Part shown: piece after piece, positions 26,581-35,762 of the stretch | How positions within the stretch are numbered: position 1 is the first letter of the stretch | Layout: each line of letters opens with the position of its first letter | Origin: Clostridium collagenovorans DSM 3089 | Lineage (GTDB): Bacteria > Bacillota > Clostridia > Clostridiales > Clostridiaceae | Direction: 5' to 3' | Assembly: GCF_900130005.1 (NCBI RefSeq) | Contig: NZ_FQXP01000008.1 | Coordinates: 1 to 64,000 of the forward strand | DNA length: 64,000 nucleotides | Notes under the pieces: model-generated | Seen by the model: only the letters and a program-made list of their open reading frames with translations | What the model was told of the DNA's origin: nothing | The model's database searches: none | Program-made: the position numbers and the translations under genes

Positions 26581-27252
26581 ATGATGAAATATAAAAAAGC
26601 AATGGAGAATTTATCATTTTCTATATTAGGAGATAGCTATTCAACATATAAGGGCTGGATTCCTGAAGAGTATGAGTGTTGGTATTCTGATGAGGGAAAT
26701 GATAAATTTAATAATGTTAGTAGTGTTGAAGATACATGGTGGTCCTTATTAGCAAAAGAAAGTAAAATGACACTTCTAATTAATAATAGCTATAGTGGAA
26801 GCACTATATGTAATACTGGTTATTTGGGTGTTGATTATACAGATAGATCCTTTATTACAAGAATGAAAAAAGATTTTGGAGATAATAAAACATGTTCAAC
26901 TCAATCAGATATAATTTTTATCTTTGGAGGAACTAATGATAGTTGGGCAGATGCTCCAATAGGAACTTTAAAATATTCAAATTGGTTAGAAAAAGATTTT
27001 AAAGAAGTATTACCATCCTTTTGTTATATGGTTAATTATTTAAAGATAAATAATCCAAATGCAAGAGTAATCAATATTGTTAATACTGATTTAAAGGATG
27101 AAATAACAAAGGGAATGGAGAGTGCATCTAAATATTATAGCATTGAAAATTTAGTGTTGTCAGATGTAGATAAAGAAAATGGACATCCTAATAAAAATGG
27201 GATGATTCAAATAAAAGATCAGGTGTTAAAAAGGCTTATATTATCTCAATAA
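26581..27252 (+). CDS. SGNH/GDSL-family hydrolase
   Basis: 223 aa. SGNH blocks are visible: block I SILGDSYSTYKGW (the nucleophile serine in GDS), block II glycine in NNSYSGST, block III IFGGTNDSWADAP (oxyanion asparagine), and block V GHPNKNGM with the catalytic histidine. It lacks a signal peptide, so it probably acts in the cytosol on an ester or acetyl group. The start is uncertain: an ATG at 26563 has no ribosome-binding site, whereas GGGGAATAG precedes 26581. Confidence 0.83.
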   Translation: MMKYKKAMENLSFSILGDSYSTYKGWIPEEYECWYSDEGNDKFNNVSSVEDTWWSLLAKESKMTLLINNSYSGSTICNTGYLGVDYTDRSFITRMKKDFGDNKTCSTQSDIIFIFGGTNDSWADAPIGTLKYSNWLEKDFKEVLPSFCYMVNYLKINNPNARVINIVNTDLKDEITKGMESASKYYSIENLVLSDVDKENGHPNKNGMIQIKDQVLKRLILSQ

Positions 27253-27529
27253 TCATGTCTAATCTGGTGTCTGAATCCTATGACTATTAATTGACGAAGG
27301 TTGTTTATCTGAAGTATAATCAATAGGAATTTATAGGTATAAAGGTAGCTTAAGAACTGATATTGCTAGGTGTAGGTGAATTTATTTGTGCAGTATTTAT
27401 TAGTTAGCATAAGCAAGGATTGTTCTTGAGCTGCAAAGAAAATTAAGTATTTAGCGTAATTAGCATATGAGAGAGACACAATATGTCATTCTAATAGGAT
27501 ATAATAATAGTATAAGATTGGAGAATCAT

Positions 27530-28483
27530 ATGAGTGAAAATAAAGGAGACAAGATAGAGAGAGTACTTGGAATCTACACTAAACTCATGAATGGCTATCT
27601 TGTAAATAAAGCAGAAGAAGCTAATAATTATGGAGTTAATGAACGCAGTATCCAAAGGGATATTGAGGATATACGTGATTTTATGGAAGGAAGTTCTGAA
27701 AATAGTGATATTATTAATTCTGTTATTTATGACCGTATTGATAAGGGATATCGTATGGAGCAGAGATGTAAAATGAAGCTTAGTAATAGTGAGGTTTTAG
27801 CTCTTTGCAAGATTCTCTTAGAAAGTAGAGCCTTTACTAAAAAGGAAATGAAGGAAGTAGTGGATAGGATTATATATTGCTGTGTTCAAAAGAAAGATCA
27901 GAAACTTATAACAGATTTGATAAGTAATGAAGCTTTTCATTATGTTGAGCCAAGACACAGAACACAATTTACTGATATAATGTGGGATATTGGACAAGCT
28001 ATTAAAAATTGTAACTACATAGAAATTCATTATCTTAGGATGAAGGATAAGAAAGTTGTAAAGAGAAAGGTAAAACCTTTAGCTATTATGTTTTCAGAAT
28101 ATTACTTTTATTTGACTGCTTTTATTGATAATGAGGAAATAAGGAAGGGCTTTGATGTAATAAATGATTCTTTCCCAACTATATATCGTATTGATCGTAT
28201 AAAGGAATTTAAGGCTTTAGATGAAAAGTTCCACATACCGTATAGCAGTAGGTTTGAGGAAGGAGAATTCCGAAAAAGGATTCAATTCATGTATGGAGGA
28301 AAGTTGCAAAGAGTTAAGTTTAAATATTTTGGAAGGGATATAGATGCAATTCTTGATAAGTTACCAACAGCACAAATTTTATCAGAAGAAAATGGTGTAT
28401 ACACAGTAAGTGCAGAGGTCTTTGGAAAAGGAATTGATATGTGGCTGAGAAGTCAGGGAACATTAGTGGAAGTCATATGTTGA
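27530..28483 (+). CDS. WYL-domain transcriptional regulator of the GTPase-HerA operon
   Basis: 317 aa from ATG 27530 (TTGGAGAATCAT upstream). An N-terminal winged helix-turn-helix (IERVLGIYTKLMNGYLVNKA, then VNERSIQRDIEDIRDF) is followed by the WYL sensor domain (YIEIHYLRMKDKK, KPLAIMFSEYYFYLTAFID) and a C-terminal WCX-like domain. WYL regulators bind single-stranded DNA or nucleotides and frequently control phage-defence loci. It is the first gene of a seven-gene co-oriented block, 18 bp before the next gene, and so is the likely regulator. Confidence 0.92.
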   Translation: MSENKGDKIERVLGIYTKLMNGYLVNKAEEANNYGVNERSIQRDIEDIRDFMEGSSENSDIINSVIYDRIDKGYRMEQRCKMKLSNSEVLALCKILLESRAFTKKEMKEVVDRIIYCCVQKKDQKLITDLISNEAFHYVEPRHRTQFTDIMWDIGQAIKNCNYIEIHYLRMKDKKVVKRKVKPLAIMFSEYYFYLTAFIDNEEIRKGFDVINDSFPTIYRIDRIKEFKALDEKFHIPYSSRFEEGEFRKRIQFMYGGKLQRVKFKYFGRDIDAILDKLPTAQILSEENGVYTVSAEVFGKGIDMWLRSQGTLVEVIC

Positions 28484-28501
28484 TGAGGGGGATAGGACAG
28501 C

Positions 28502-29311
28502 ATGAATCGCAATAAGATAAAAATAACCTGCAATAAGAATATAAATAGCATTTCTTATTACTTTAAAAATGAAGCTTCAGAGTGGGTTCGTGTATCTAAT
28601 TATTCAGAGTTATCAAGAAAAGAGTATACTAGCACTACTATAAAGGAAAAGGTATGCGAGATTTTAAAGATAATTAACGAAATATATAATCCTCAAAATA
28701 GAGGAGTTGACTTGTATTTTGAAGGTTCAGATGAGGATTTTAATATTCTTTGTGAAGCCTTAGAAATTAATTATTCAGGAGAAAATATTGCTTGCTATCA
28801 TAAAAAAATGAAGATAGCTGTTGCAGGTAAAATTGGCTCTGGAAAGACTACCTTAATAGAGGAATTAGGAAGTTTACTTAAGGGTAATAATTCAAAAATG
28901 CAAGGAAATGATTTAGATGTATATATTGATGAAGGTGGAAATACTGAGTGGTATGAACTAAAAGGTATTGATTTAGGTAAGGAAAAGGTAGAAGAAACAG
29001 AAGCTATACTAGATAAGTTGGTTAATAATGGATTGACCACCTTTATTTATTGCTTCGGTACAAGTAAAATCGAGGAATTAGAAGAGAAGGTAATTTTTCA
29101 TGTTAAGGATAATTACCCACAAGTGAAGATTTTAATAGTATTAACATCTTGTATTTATGATGAAGGTGAATTATTTGCAGAACAAGTAAGTAATTCTATT
29201 AACAAAAGAAGAGTTATACCAGTTCTAGCAAGAGAATTGAAAACAAGGCAAGGATCAATTAAGTCCTTTGGGCTTGAAGAGGTAGCACAATATATTTTTG
29301 AGGGGAAATAA
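28502..29311 (+). CDS. GTPase-like P-loop protein with degenerate G motifs (first of three)
   Basis: 269 aa. An N-terminal 100-residue domain of unknown type is followed by a G domain: Walker A GKIGSGKT (109-116), then WYELKGIDLG at the position where the two downstream paralogues have YDTVGLE. The DxxG aspartate is therefore replaced. The later segment LIVLTSCIYDEGE stands where classical GTPases have NKxD. Close of domain: VIPVLARELKTRQGSIKSFG, matching VLAKEYKTRGGSVPAFG in the next gene, so the three G domains are homologous. It may bind nucleotide but hydrolyse poorly. One base separates its stop from the next TTG start. Confidence 0.75.
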   Translation: MNRNKIKITCNKNINSISYYFKNEASEWVRVSNYSELSRKEYTSTTIKEKVCEILKIINEIYNPQNRGVDLYFEGSDEDFNILCEALEINYSGENIACYHKKMKIAVAGKIGSGKTTLIEELGSLLKGNNSKMQGNDLDVYIDEGGNTEWYELKGIDLGKEKVEETEAILDKLVNNGLTTFIYCFGTSKIEELEEKVIFHVKDNYPQVKILIVLTSCIYDEGELFAEQVSNSINKRRVIPVLARELKTRQGSIKSFGLEEVAQYIFEGK

Positions 29312-29312
29312 T

Positions 29313-30368
29313 TTGGATAATATAAACTTAGTTATTATGGGGAAAACCGGTTCAGGTAAAAGCACTCTTATAAATGCTATTCTTGAAGAAGATTTAGCAC
29401 CTACAGGAAGTGGACAAGCAGTAACACGAGAAAATAAGGTTTATTCAAGGAGTATGTTTTTACAACTTGGTAATGAAGGTAGAGAATCTGGTCTTTATGG
29501 CATGGTTGGGAAAAAAGTAAATTTGTATGATACTGTGGGGCTAGAAATTGATACTAGAATAACTCGAAGTACCTTAGATGACATACAAAAATTTATAAAA
29601 GAAGCGCAAAAGTGTGAGAGAGAAAAAGATATAACTTTAGTTTGGTTCTGTGTGAATTGTAGAAGTAGTCGATTTGAAAATTATGAATTAGAGCTTATTA
29701 AGGAGTTATCAATAGAATATGAAATTCCATTTGTAATTGTAATAACTCAATGTTACATGAGCGAAAAGGGTGAACTTGAGAAGCAAATAGAAAATGATCT
29801 ACCAGAAATATCTGTGATTAGAGTTTTGGCAAAGGAGTATAAAACAAGAGGGGGTTCAGTTCCTGCCTTTGGTATACAAGATTTGTTATGTAAATCAGTA
29901 ATTGACTATGATAAAAGCAAAGTTAATATTTTAGAAGCTAAACTAGATAGGTTAAGTCAAGAGAGAGAAATAAAAATTCAGGAATTAAGAGATAAGGGAG
30001 ATAGGTGTATTGAGAAATATGGAAACAAAGCAATGAAAATAGGCTTTGTTCCAATTGGATGCATTCCCATTGTACATGGAATGTGTATTAAAATGCTTAT
30101 GGATTTAAATAAGATAGCAGGAATTAACTCCACAAAGGGTTTTTCTACTGAAATTTTTAGTGATACCGTTGTGGGATTAATAGCAACGCCTTTAATGGGG
30201 ATTCCATTGCTCAGTGCAGCAATAGCTTCATCCTATGTTGAGGTAGTAGGGAAAGCATATTTAGATACACTTATGTGTGTCATTGAGAGATCCTCAGATG
30301 AAGAGCTTAAGAATAATGATTTAATGGCAAAAGGTATTAGAGAAGAATTAAAAAAGCGTAAAAAATAA
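29313..30368 (+). CDS. Dynamin/IRG-like small GTPase with hydrophobic C-terminus (second of three)
   Basis: 351 aa. TTG start at 29313, directed by AGGGGAAATAA. G1 is GKTGSGKST (10-18), the switch I region contains TGSGQAVTREN, G3 is YDTVGLEID, and VITQC takes the place of NKxD. A coiled segment (KLDRLSQEREIKIQELRDK) is followed by hydrophobic stretches (IGFVPIGCIPIVHG and TVVGLIATPLMGIPLLSAAI) that resemble DUF697-type membrane-touching helices. It is likely membrane-associated. It resembles the GTPases found in prokaryotic conflict systems more than translation or cell-cycle GTPases. Confidence 0.78.
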   Translation: MDNINLVIMGKTGSGKSTLINAILEEDLAPTGSGQAVTRENKVYSRSMFLQLGNEGRESGLYGMVGKKVNLYDTVGLEIDTRITRSTLDDIQKFIKEAQKCEREKDITLVWFCVNCRSSRFENYELELIKELSIEYEIPFVIVITQCYMSEKGELEKQIENDLPEISVIRVLAKEYKTRGGSVPAFGIQDLLCKSVIDYDKSKVNILEAKLDRLSQEREIKIQELRDKGDRCIEKYGNKAMKIGFVPIGCIPIVHGMCIKMLMDLNKIAGINSTKGFSTEIFSDTVVGLIATPLMGIPLLSAAIASSYVEVVGKAYLDTLMCVIERSSDEELKNNDLMAKGIREELKKRKK

Positions 30369-30384
30369 TTGGAGGGGTGTAAGG

Positions 30385-31578
30385 GTGGATAATTATACTA
30401 ATGAGCAAAAGATGAAACTAGAGGAAGAGGAATTTAACAGGGTAGTGGATAACCTTGATGGAGATAGTTTCCCAACGGCAAATATTATGGTAGCGGGTAT
30501 AACAGGCACGGGGAAAAGTACGCTTTTAAATGCTGTATTTGGAAATGAAATGGCTGAAACAGGAAAGGGTAGACCGGTTACGGAACATATTGATGAATAT
30601 CAAAGCCCTAATATTCCTATTCATATTTGGGACACTGTTGGACTTGAACTGGACTCAGAGAAAACAAAGGAATCAATTAAGGCAATAAGAGAGACGATAG
30701 CTGCAAAGGCTCAATTAGAAGATAAATTTGGGTGTGTTCATGCAATTTGGTATTGTGTTAACTCTGGAAGTAGCAGGTATCAAGGGGCAGAGCTTGAATT
30801 CATTAAGAATCTTCATTCAATTGGGGTACCATTTATAATAGTATTGACACAGTGCATTGGTGAAGAAGAGGATGTAAATAGTTTTGAAAATAAAATAAAA
30901 GAGATTAATGCATCTATGGGAATGGATGATATTGAAATAGTACAAGTCTGTGCTAAGGAATTTAAGACTAGAATGTTTACAATTCCATCCTTTGGATTAG
31001 ATACTTTAGTTGATACAACAATAAAGAAAATGCCTGATTTTATTAAGGGTGGATTTGTTGCTGCACAAAAGGTAAGCAAGGTTCAAAAGAGGGCTGAGTG
31101 CGAAGAAATTATTTATGGGTATATAAAAGCAGCAAAGGAAGGGTTTTGGGATAAGGTTCCAATCTTAAATGTTTTTTCTGCAAATAAAAGAATTATAAAT
31201 ATGCTTAAAAAAATAGGAGAGATGTATAATACACAGGTTTCACCAGAGGGAATTGAAAAAATCACTAAGGAATCAGGAATAGACTTTTCAAATGCTTTCT
31301 TTGGTTTAGTAAGCCCAATTGACATGGGATATAACAAAAAAGTAATGAGTTTATTAGAAGCAAAGAAAGATGAAGGATTTGAAGTAAAGGTTGGAGAAAT
31401 ATCTAAATCTCAACGTGTAGCTGTTATGATTGCTTTTTATGGATACACTTTTATTTCTGCTATAGAAGAGTTATGGGAGAAGTTCACAGAGGAACAATTA
31501 AAAGATATGGATATTGTATGCCGTAATTTAATTGATATTATTAATCGTATTTTAAAAGAAAAGGTAAAGAGTAAGTAA
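30385..31578 (+). CDS. Dynamin/IRG-like small GTPase (third of three)
   Basis: 397 aa from a GTG at 30385 with GGAGGGG 8 bp upstream. G1 is GITGTGKST (about 38-46), then ETGKGRPVTEHIDEY (switch I threonine), G3 IWDTVGLELD, and VLTQCIGEEEDV in place of NKxD. The C-terminal 190 residues are helical, with VPILNVFSANKRIINMLKKIG and AFFGLVSPIDMGY, resembling the hydrophobic tail of the second GTPase. All of G1 and G3 are intact, so it should hydrolyse GTP. It lies 16 bp after the second GTPase and 32 bp before the HerA ATPase. Confidence 0.78.
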   Translation: MDNYTNEQKMKLEEEEFNRVVDNLDGDSFPTANIMVAGITGTGKSTLLNAVFGNEMAETGKGRPVTEHIDEYQSPNIPIHIWDTVGLELDSEKTKESIKAIRETIAAKAQLEDKFGCVHAIWYCVNSGSSRYQGAELEFIKNLHSIGVPFIIVLTQCIGEEEDVNSFENKIKEINASMGMDDIEIVQVCAKEFKTRMFTIPSFGLDTLVDTTIKKMPDFIKGGFVAAQKVSKVQKRAECEEIIYGYIKAAKEGFWDKVPILNVFSANKRIINMLKKIGEMYNTQVSPEGIEKITKESGIDFSNAFFGLVSPIDMGYNKKVMSLLEAKKDEGFEVKVGEISKSQRVAVMIAFYGYTFISAIEELWEKFTEEQLKDMDIVCRNLIDIINRILKEKVKSK

Positions 31579-31610
31579 TACATATTTATAAATAATTGGA
31601 GGTGTTCTAC

Positions 31611-34600
31611 ATGGGGATATTAGCAAATACAAAACAGTTTTTGGCAAGAAAGACAACAGAAGTTGCTAAAAAAGCAGCGGATGGTATAGCTACAACTGCT
31701 GCATTAAGTCCTAAACAGCTAGAGGAGATAGAAGCTAAGAGAGTATCATATTTAGCTGGAAAACCTGATATGCATAGTGAGGATATTCAAGAACTCATAG
31801 AGAAGAATATAGGCTCAGTAGGGATTGAAGTTTATCAGGCATATCTTGAGCAGCTAAAAAAGGTTTATAAACCAGTGGACACTGCAATAGAAAATTTTGA
31901 TGAATTAAATAGAATTAGATATTTTGATATTACAAAATGGGTTACAGATGCAGAGGAAAAGAATCTTGATAAATTAGTTAATGTTTATCAAGTATTAAGC
32001 GAAGAGGATTGTAACATAGCATTAATTTATCACAGAACTAAAGAAAAGTGTGAAGTTACCTTAGGTGTTGTTAATACAGATATGGATCAACCAGACCCAG
32101 CTAAGGTCAATACATATAATGCCCGCTTAACAAGCGCTATAAAAGGAAATTTTCCAGGGGTTGAGATCAAGGGAAATAAAGAAAAGTGTCATAAGTTTGG
32201 CATAGGAATTCCTGAAAATTTAAAGTCTGCAATTAAGGACGGTAACAATGATACAGAGGTTAAGTCTGTGGCAATTGTATCAAATTTGGCATCAGAAAAG
32301 TCAGAGGATTTTATTAGCCAAAGTATGGAAAAGCTTCTAGATGGAATAGTTCCTAAATGTGAGCAAGAAGAGTATACAATGGTGTTATTAGCTAAACCTA
32401 TAAATAATCAATTAGAGAAGAAAAATAGATTATTTGAACTGTATTCAACATTATCACCTTATGCATCATGGCAAACTAATTATACTTATACTACATCAGA
32501 TGCAATAAATTCATCAGGAAGCTTTGGAGTTAATTTAGGAGTTAGTGCTGGAGTGCAAGCATCTATTGCAACTGCTAATGGAAGCAGTAGAACGAAATTA
32601 TATGAGGAAAATCAAAAGGATGGAAAGTTTGAAAAATTCAAAAAGGGTGTAAAGGGTATATTCGGACAAGGTTTTGGAGTCTATTCACCTACTCAAGAGA
32701 ACAATACAACTACTAATAGTAACGGATATCAAGCTTCAGCTAATTTTGGTGTGCAGTTTTCTAGAGCTTCAAGTGTTACAGCACAACTAGGTATAAATGA
32801 GGGTATAACACAGACGTATTCAAATTATGGAATTCAGCATACTCTTGAAATTATTGAAAATCAAGTAAAGAGGCTTGAGGAAAGTTCTGCATTAGGGATG
32901 TGGGAATTTGCATCTTACGTTATTGCTAAGAGTCCTGTTATTGCAAATAATGTAGCACACATGTATTTAGCATTAACACAGGGGGAAGAGTCCTATATGA
33001 CTAAGGCTGCAGTTAATTTATGGGACGGAGAAGAGGAAAAAGGTGATGCACAGGCTATTTTGAGTACAGTACAGAAACTTCAACATCCTGTTTTTGGATT
33101 AAAGGATACTCTTGATGAACAGTGTCTTTTATATCCTACACTTGTAACTCCTTCTACTACTATTTCAGGAAAGGAATTAGCTAAGTCTTTGAACTTTCCA
33201 AGGAAGTCGGTTAGTGGATTACCGGTTTTAGAAAGTACTGCTTTTGGACGTGAAGTGCAAAAATTCACTTTAGAGGATGAAGGTGAGAGTAAAAGAGACA
33301 TTGCTATAGGAAATGTATATCACATGAGGCAAGCTGAGGAGTCAGGAGTGAAATTAGATGTTGATAGTTTAGCATCTCATGTCTTTGTGACGGGTTCAAC
33401 TGGAACAGGAAAGTCTAACACCATATATGAGTTATTAGGAAAACTAGAAAAACAGGGCGTGAATTTTCTTGTTGTTGAGCCAGCTAAAGGAGAATATAAG
33501 AAGGTTTTTGGAGGAAGATGTAAAGTATATGGTACTAATTTATCAAAATCAGAATTGTTAAGTACTAATCCATTTTCATTTCCAAGTGGAATACATGTAT
33601 TAGAACACATTGACAGATTGATTGAGATATTTAATGCTTGTTGGCCAATGTATGCTGCCATGCCTGCAATTTTGAAGGATGCAGTTGAAAAGAGCTATGA
33701 GAAGGTTGGGTGGAATTTATGTTATTCTAAATGTGAACCACTTAAGTTTCCTACATTTGCTGATCTTATAGAGATGTTACCTGAAGTAATGGATTCCTCA
33801 TTATATTCAGCGGATACTAAAAGTGATTATTCTGGTGCACTTATAACAAGAGTACAGTCTTTAACTAATGGTATAAATGGACAGATATTTTGTTCAAGTA
33901 AAGAATTGAGCAACGAAGAATTATTTAAAAATAATGTAATTGTTGATTTAAGTAGAGTTGGTTCAAGTGAAACTAAATCCTTATTAATGGGTATTATGGT
34001 TATGAAACTTCAGGAATATAGATTACATCTTGATAAAATGAATGAAAAGTTGATGCATGTTACAGTATTAGAAGAGGCACATAATTTATTAAGAAAAACT
34101 TCAGTTGGACAATCACAAGAGGGTGCAAATCTTCAAGGAAAATCTGTAGAGATGATAACTAATTCTATTGCTGAGATGCGTACCTATGGAGAGGGCTTCA
34201 TAATAGCAGACCAGGCACCTGAGCTTTTAGATGAAGCTGTAATAAGGAATACAAATACTAAGATTGTTTTGAGGCTTCCAAGTGAGTCTGATAGAAAGCT
34301 TGTTGGGACTTCTATGGCACTAACTGAAAATCAGATTATAGAACTTGCAAAATTACCAAAGGGTGTTGCAGCAGTATATCAAAATGATTGGGTTGAGGCT
34401 GTGCTATGTAAGTTTGAAAAATATGAAGACATACAACCTTTAGATTATACTGAAAAAGAAAATACCACACTCTTTGAAAATTATTTTTTAAAGCTATTTG
34501 AAGTAAAGGATGATTATGAAATTACCTTAGAAGATGCAGATATACTAAGAGAGTGGATTCGCAGTCTTAAAAACTCAGTTAAGACTAAGAAATTGTTAAA

Positions 34601-34886
34601 TTCAGTGATTGAGGGTAAGAAACTTACGGAAAGTGAAAAAGAAATAGTTGCCTACAATGTATTTGAGGGGAAGAAAGTAGCTGCTTTGCTTGCTAGTGAA
34701 AGTAAGGAAATTAGGGGAATTGAAAAAGCTAATAAGAAAATCAAAACTTATGTTGGATTTAGTGATAATGTGCTAATTGATAATATTCGTTCTCTTATAA
34801 TGCAAGTTATCTTCCGTGTGAAAAGTGACGGAGAATTAAGTCAAAGATATAAAGCTTTTGAGGAAACTAGGAGGCTTAAACTATGA
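31611..34886 (+). CDS. Large HerA/FtsK-type pumping ATPase with novel N-terminal half
   Basis: 1,091 aa from ATG 31611 (GGAGGTG upstream). Residues about 580-940 are a HerA-type ATPase: Walker A GSTGTGKS (595-602), Walker B VTVLEEAH (about 817-824), and an arginine-finger-like region IVLRLPSESDRKL. HerA ATPases form hexamers that pump DNA or protein. The N-terminal half is not the usual HAS barrel: about 295-420 is a Gly/Ser/Asn-rich stretch with repeated G-V/F-N/Q-L-G motifs (SSGSFGVNLGVSAGV, QASANFGVQFSRASS), which looks beta-rich or oligomerising. A helical C-terminal region of about 130 aa follows the ATPase. The stop overlaps the nuclease start by 4 bp. Confidence 0.82.
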   Translation: MGILANTKQFLARKTTEVAKKAADGIATTAALSPKQLEEIEAKRVSYLAGKPDMHSEDIQELIEKNIGSVGIEVYQAYLEQLKKVYKPVDTAIENFDELNRIRYFDITKWVTDAEEKNLDKLVNVYQVLSEEDCNIALIYHRTKEKCEVTLGVVNTDMDQPDPAKVNTYNARLTSAIKGNFPGVEIKGNKEKCHKFGIGIPENLKSAIKDGNNDTEVKSVAIVSNLASEKSEDFISQSMEKLLDGIVPKCEQEEYTMVLLAKPINNQLEKKNRLFELYSTLSPYASWQTNYTYTTSDAINSSGSFGVNLGVSAGVQASIATANGSSRTKLYEENQKDGKFEKFKKGVKGIFGQGFGVYSPTQENNTTTNSNGYQASANFGVQFSRASSVTAQLGINEGITQTYSNYGIQHTLEIIENQVKRLEESSALGMWEFASYVIAKSPVIANNVAHMYLALTQGEESYMTKAAVNLWDGEEEKGDAQAILSTVQKLQHPVFGLKDTLDEQCLLYPTLVTPSTTISGKELAKSLNFPRKSVSGLPVLESTAFGREVQKFTLEDEGESKRDIAIGNVYHMRQAEESGVKLDVDSLASHVFVTGSTGTGKSNTIYELLGKLEKQGVNFLVVEPAKGEYKKVFGGRCKVYGTNLSKSELLSTNPFSFPSGIHVLEHIDRLIEIFNACWPMYAAMPAILKDAVEKSYEKVGWNLCYSKCEPLKFPTFADLIEMLPEVMDSSLYSADTKSDYSGALITRVQSLTNGINGQIFCSSKELSNEELFKNNVIVDLSRVGSSETKSLLMGIMVMKLQEYRLHLDKMNEKLMHVTVLEEAHNLLRKTSVGQSQEGANLQGKSVEMITNSIAEMRTYGEGFIIADQAPELLDEAVIRNTNTKIVLRLPSESDRKLVGTSMALTENQIIELAKLPKGVAAVYQNDWVEAVLCKFEKYEDIQPLDYTEKENTTLFENYFLKLFEVKDDYEITLEDADILREWIRSLKNSVKTKKLLNSVIEGKKLTESEKEIVAYNVFEGKKVAALLASESKEIRGIEKANKKIKTYVGFSDNVLIDNIRSLIMQVIFRVKSDGELSQRYKAFEETRRLKL

Positions 34887-35761
34887 TTATGGAAGGCATA
34901 ACTTCAGCAGTAATTAAGGAAATAGCTGAAGTAGCAAAGGAGATAATAAAAAAAGAGATTGAGGAATTACCAGAGGAGATTGGAGAATTATCAGAAGTTG
35001 AGACCTTAGTAGAGGAAATAGGAGAGGAGCTAGAGCCTAACTCTTCATATGAAATTGATGGTATAAAGTATGAAACAGATGATAATGGACAAGTTTTTAA
35101 GGTTGATGGGAAACTGGCTCCAGACATTGAGTATGTTTGCAATGGTATAAAATATAAAACAGATTCCAATGGAGAGATAATATCCTGGGAAGGAAAGCCA
35201 TTTTATAATCCAGAGGGAGAAAGAGATGGAGATGCTCAAACAGAGGCAGGGGGAGAAGATAGAAAGCCTGGAGATGATGGAGGACACCTTGTAGCAAGAG
35301 TTACAGGAGGGTCGGCAGGAAATGAAAATCTTGTTCCTATGAGAGATACAATTAATAGAGGGGATTATAAAAAAGCAGAAAATGAAATCGTAACTGCCTT
35401 GAAAAATGGTAGTGAAGTTACAGAAAAGGGCACCGTAATAAGAGAAGGTTCCGATTCTAGACCCACTAAAGTTGAAATGCAATATTCTTATGATGATGTA
35501 AACAAAACCTTGATTGTAGACAATGTGGAAGGTTCTTTGGATTTACTTCAGGAGCTAGAAGGGGTAATATCACAGGAGGACTTTGAAAGTCTTATGGATG
35601 AAATCAATGATATGATTGAGGATGATAGTGAAGTATCTGTAACCTCTGTACTTAAGGAATTCGATGAAAATGGAAATATCAAAAGCATTACTGTAGGTCT
35701 TAGAGATGAGACTTTAGGTGAAAAGTCTTACAGAACTTTTGATGCATTACAGGAGGGCTAA
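34883..35761 (+). CDS. Endonuclease_NS_2-type DNA/RNA non-specific nuclease
   Basis: 292 aa. A Glu-rich helical start (residues 1-50) is followed by two repeats of a Y-x-x-x-GIKY-T-D-NG-x motif (about 53-67 and 78-93). Then comes the catalytic region: GDDGGHLVARVTGG with His135 in the D-G-G-H motif, NENLVPMRDTINRGDYKKAE, and SDSRPTKVEMQYSYD. These are the signatures of the NS_2 nuclease seen in polymorphic toxins. There is no signal peptide and no WXG/LXG export domain. It overlaps the HerA stop (ATGA), so it is co-translated with the pump. It could be the effector nuclease of an intracellular defence complex or an exported toxin. Confidence 0.82.
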   Translation: MIMEGITSAVIKEIAEVAKEIIKKEIEELPEEIGELSEVETLVEEIGEELEPNSSYEIDGIKYETDDNGQVFKVDGKLAPDIEYVCNGIKYKTDSNGEIISWEGKPFYNPEGERDGDAQTEAGGEDRKPGDDGGHLVARVTGGSAGNENLVPMRDTINRGDYKKAENEIVTALKNGSEVTEKGTVIREGSDSRPTKVEMQYSYDDVNKTLIVDNVEGSLDLLQELEGVISQEDFESLMDEINDMIEDDSEVSVTSVLKEFDENGNIKSITVGLRDETLGEKSYRTFDALQEG

Positions 35762-35762
35762 A

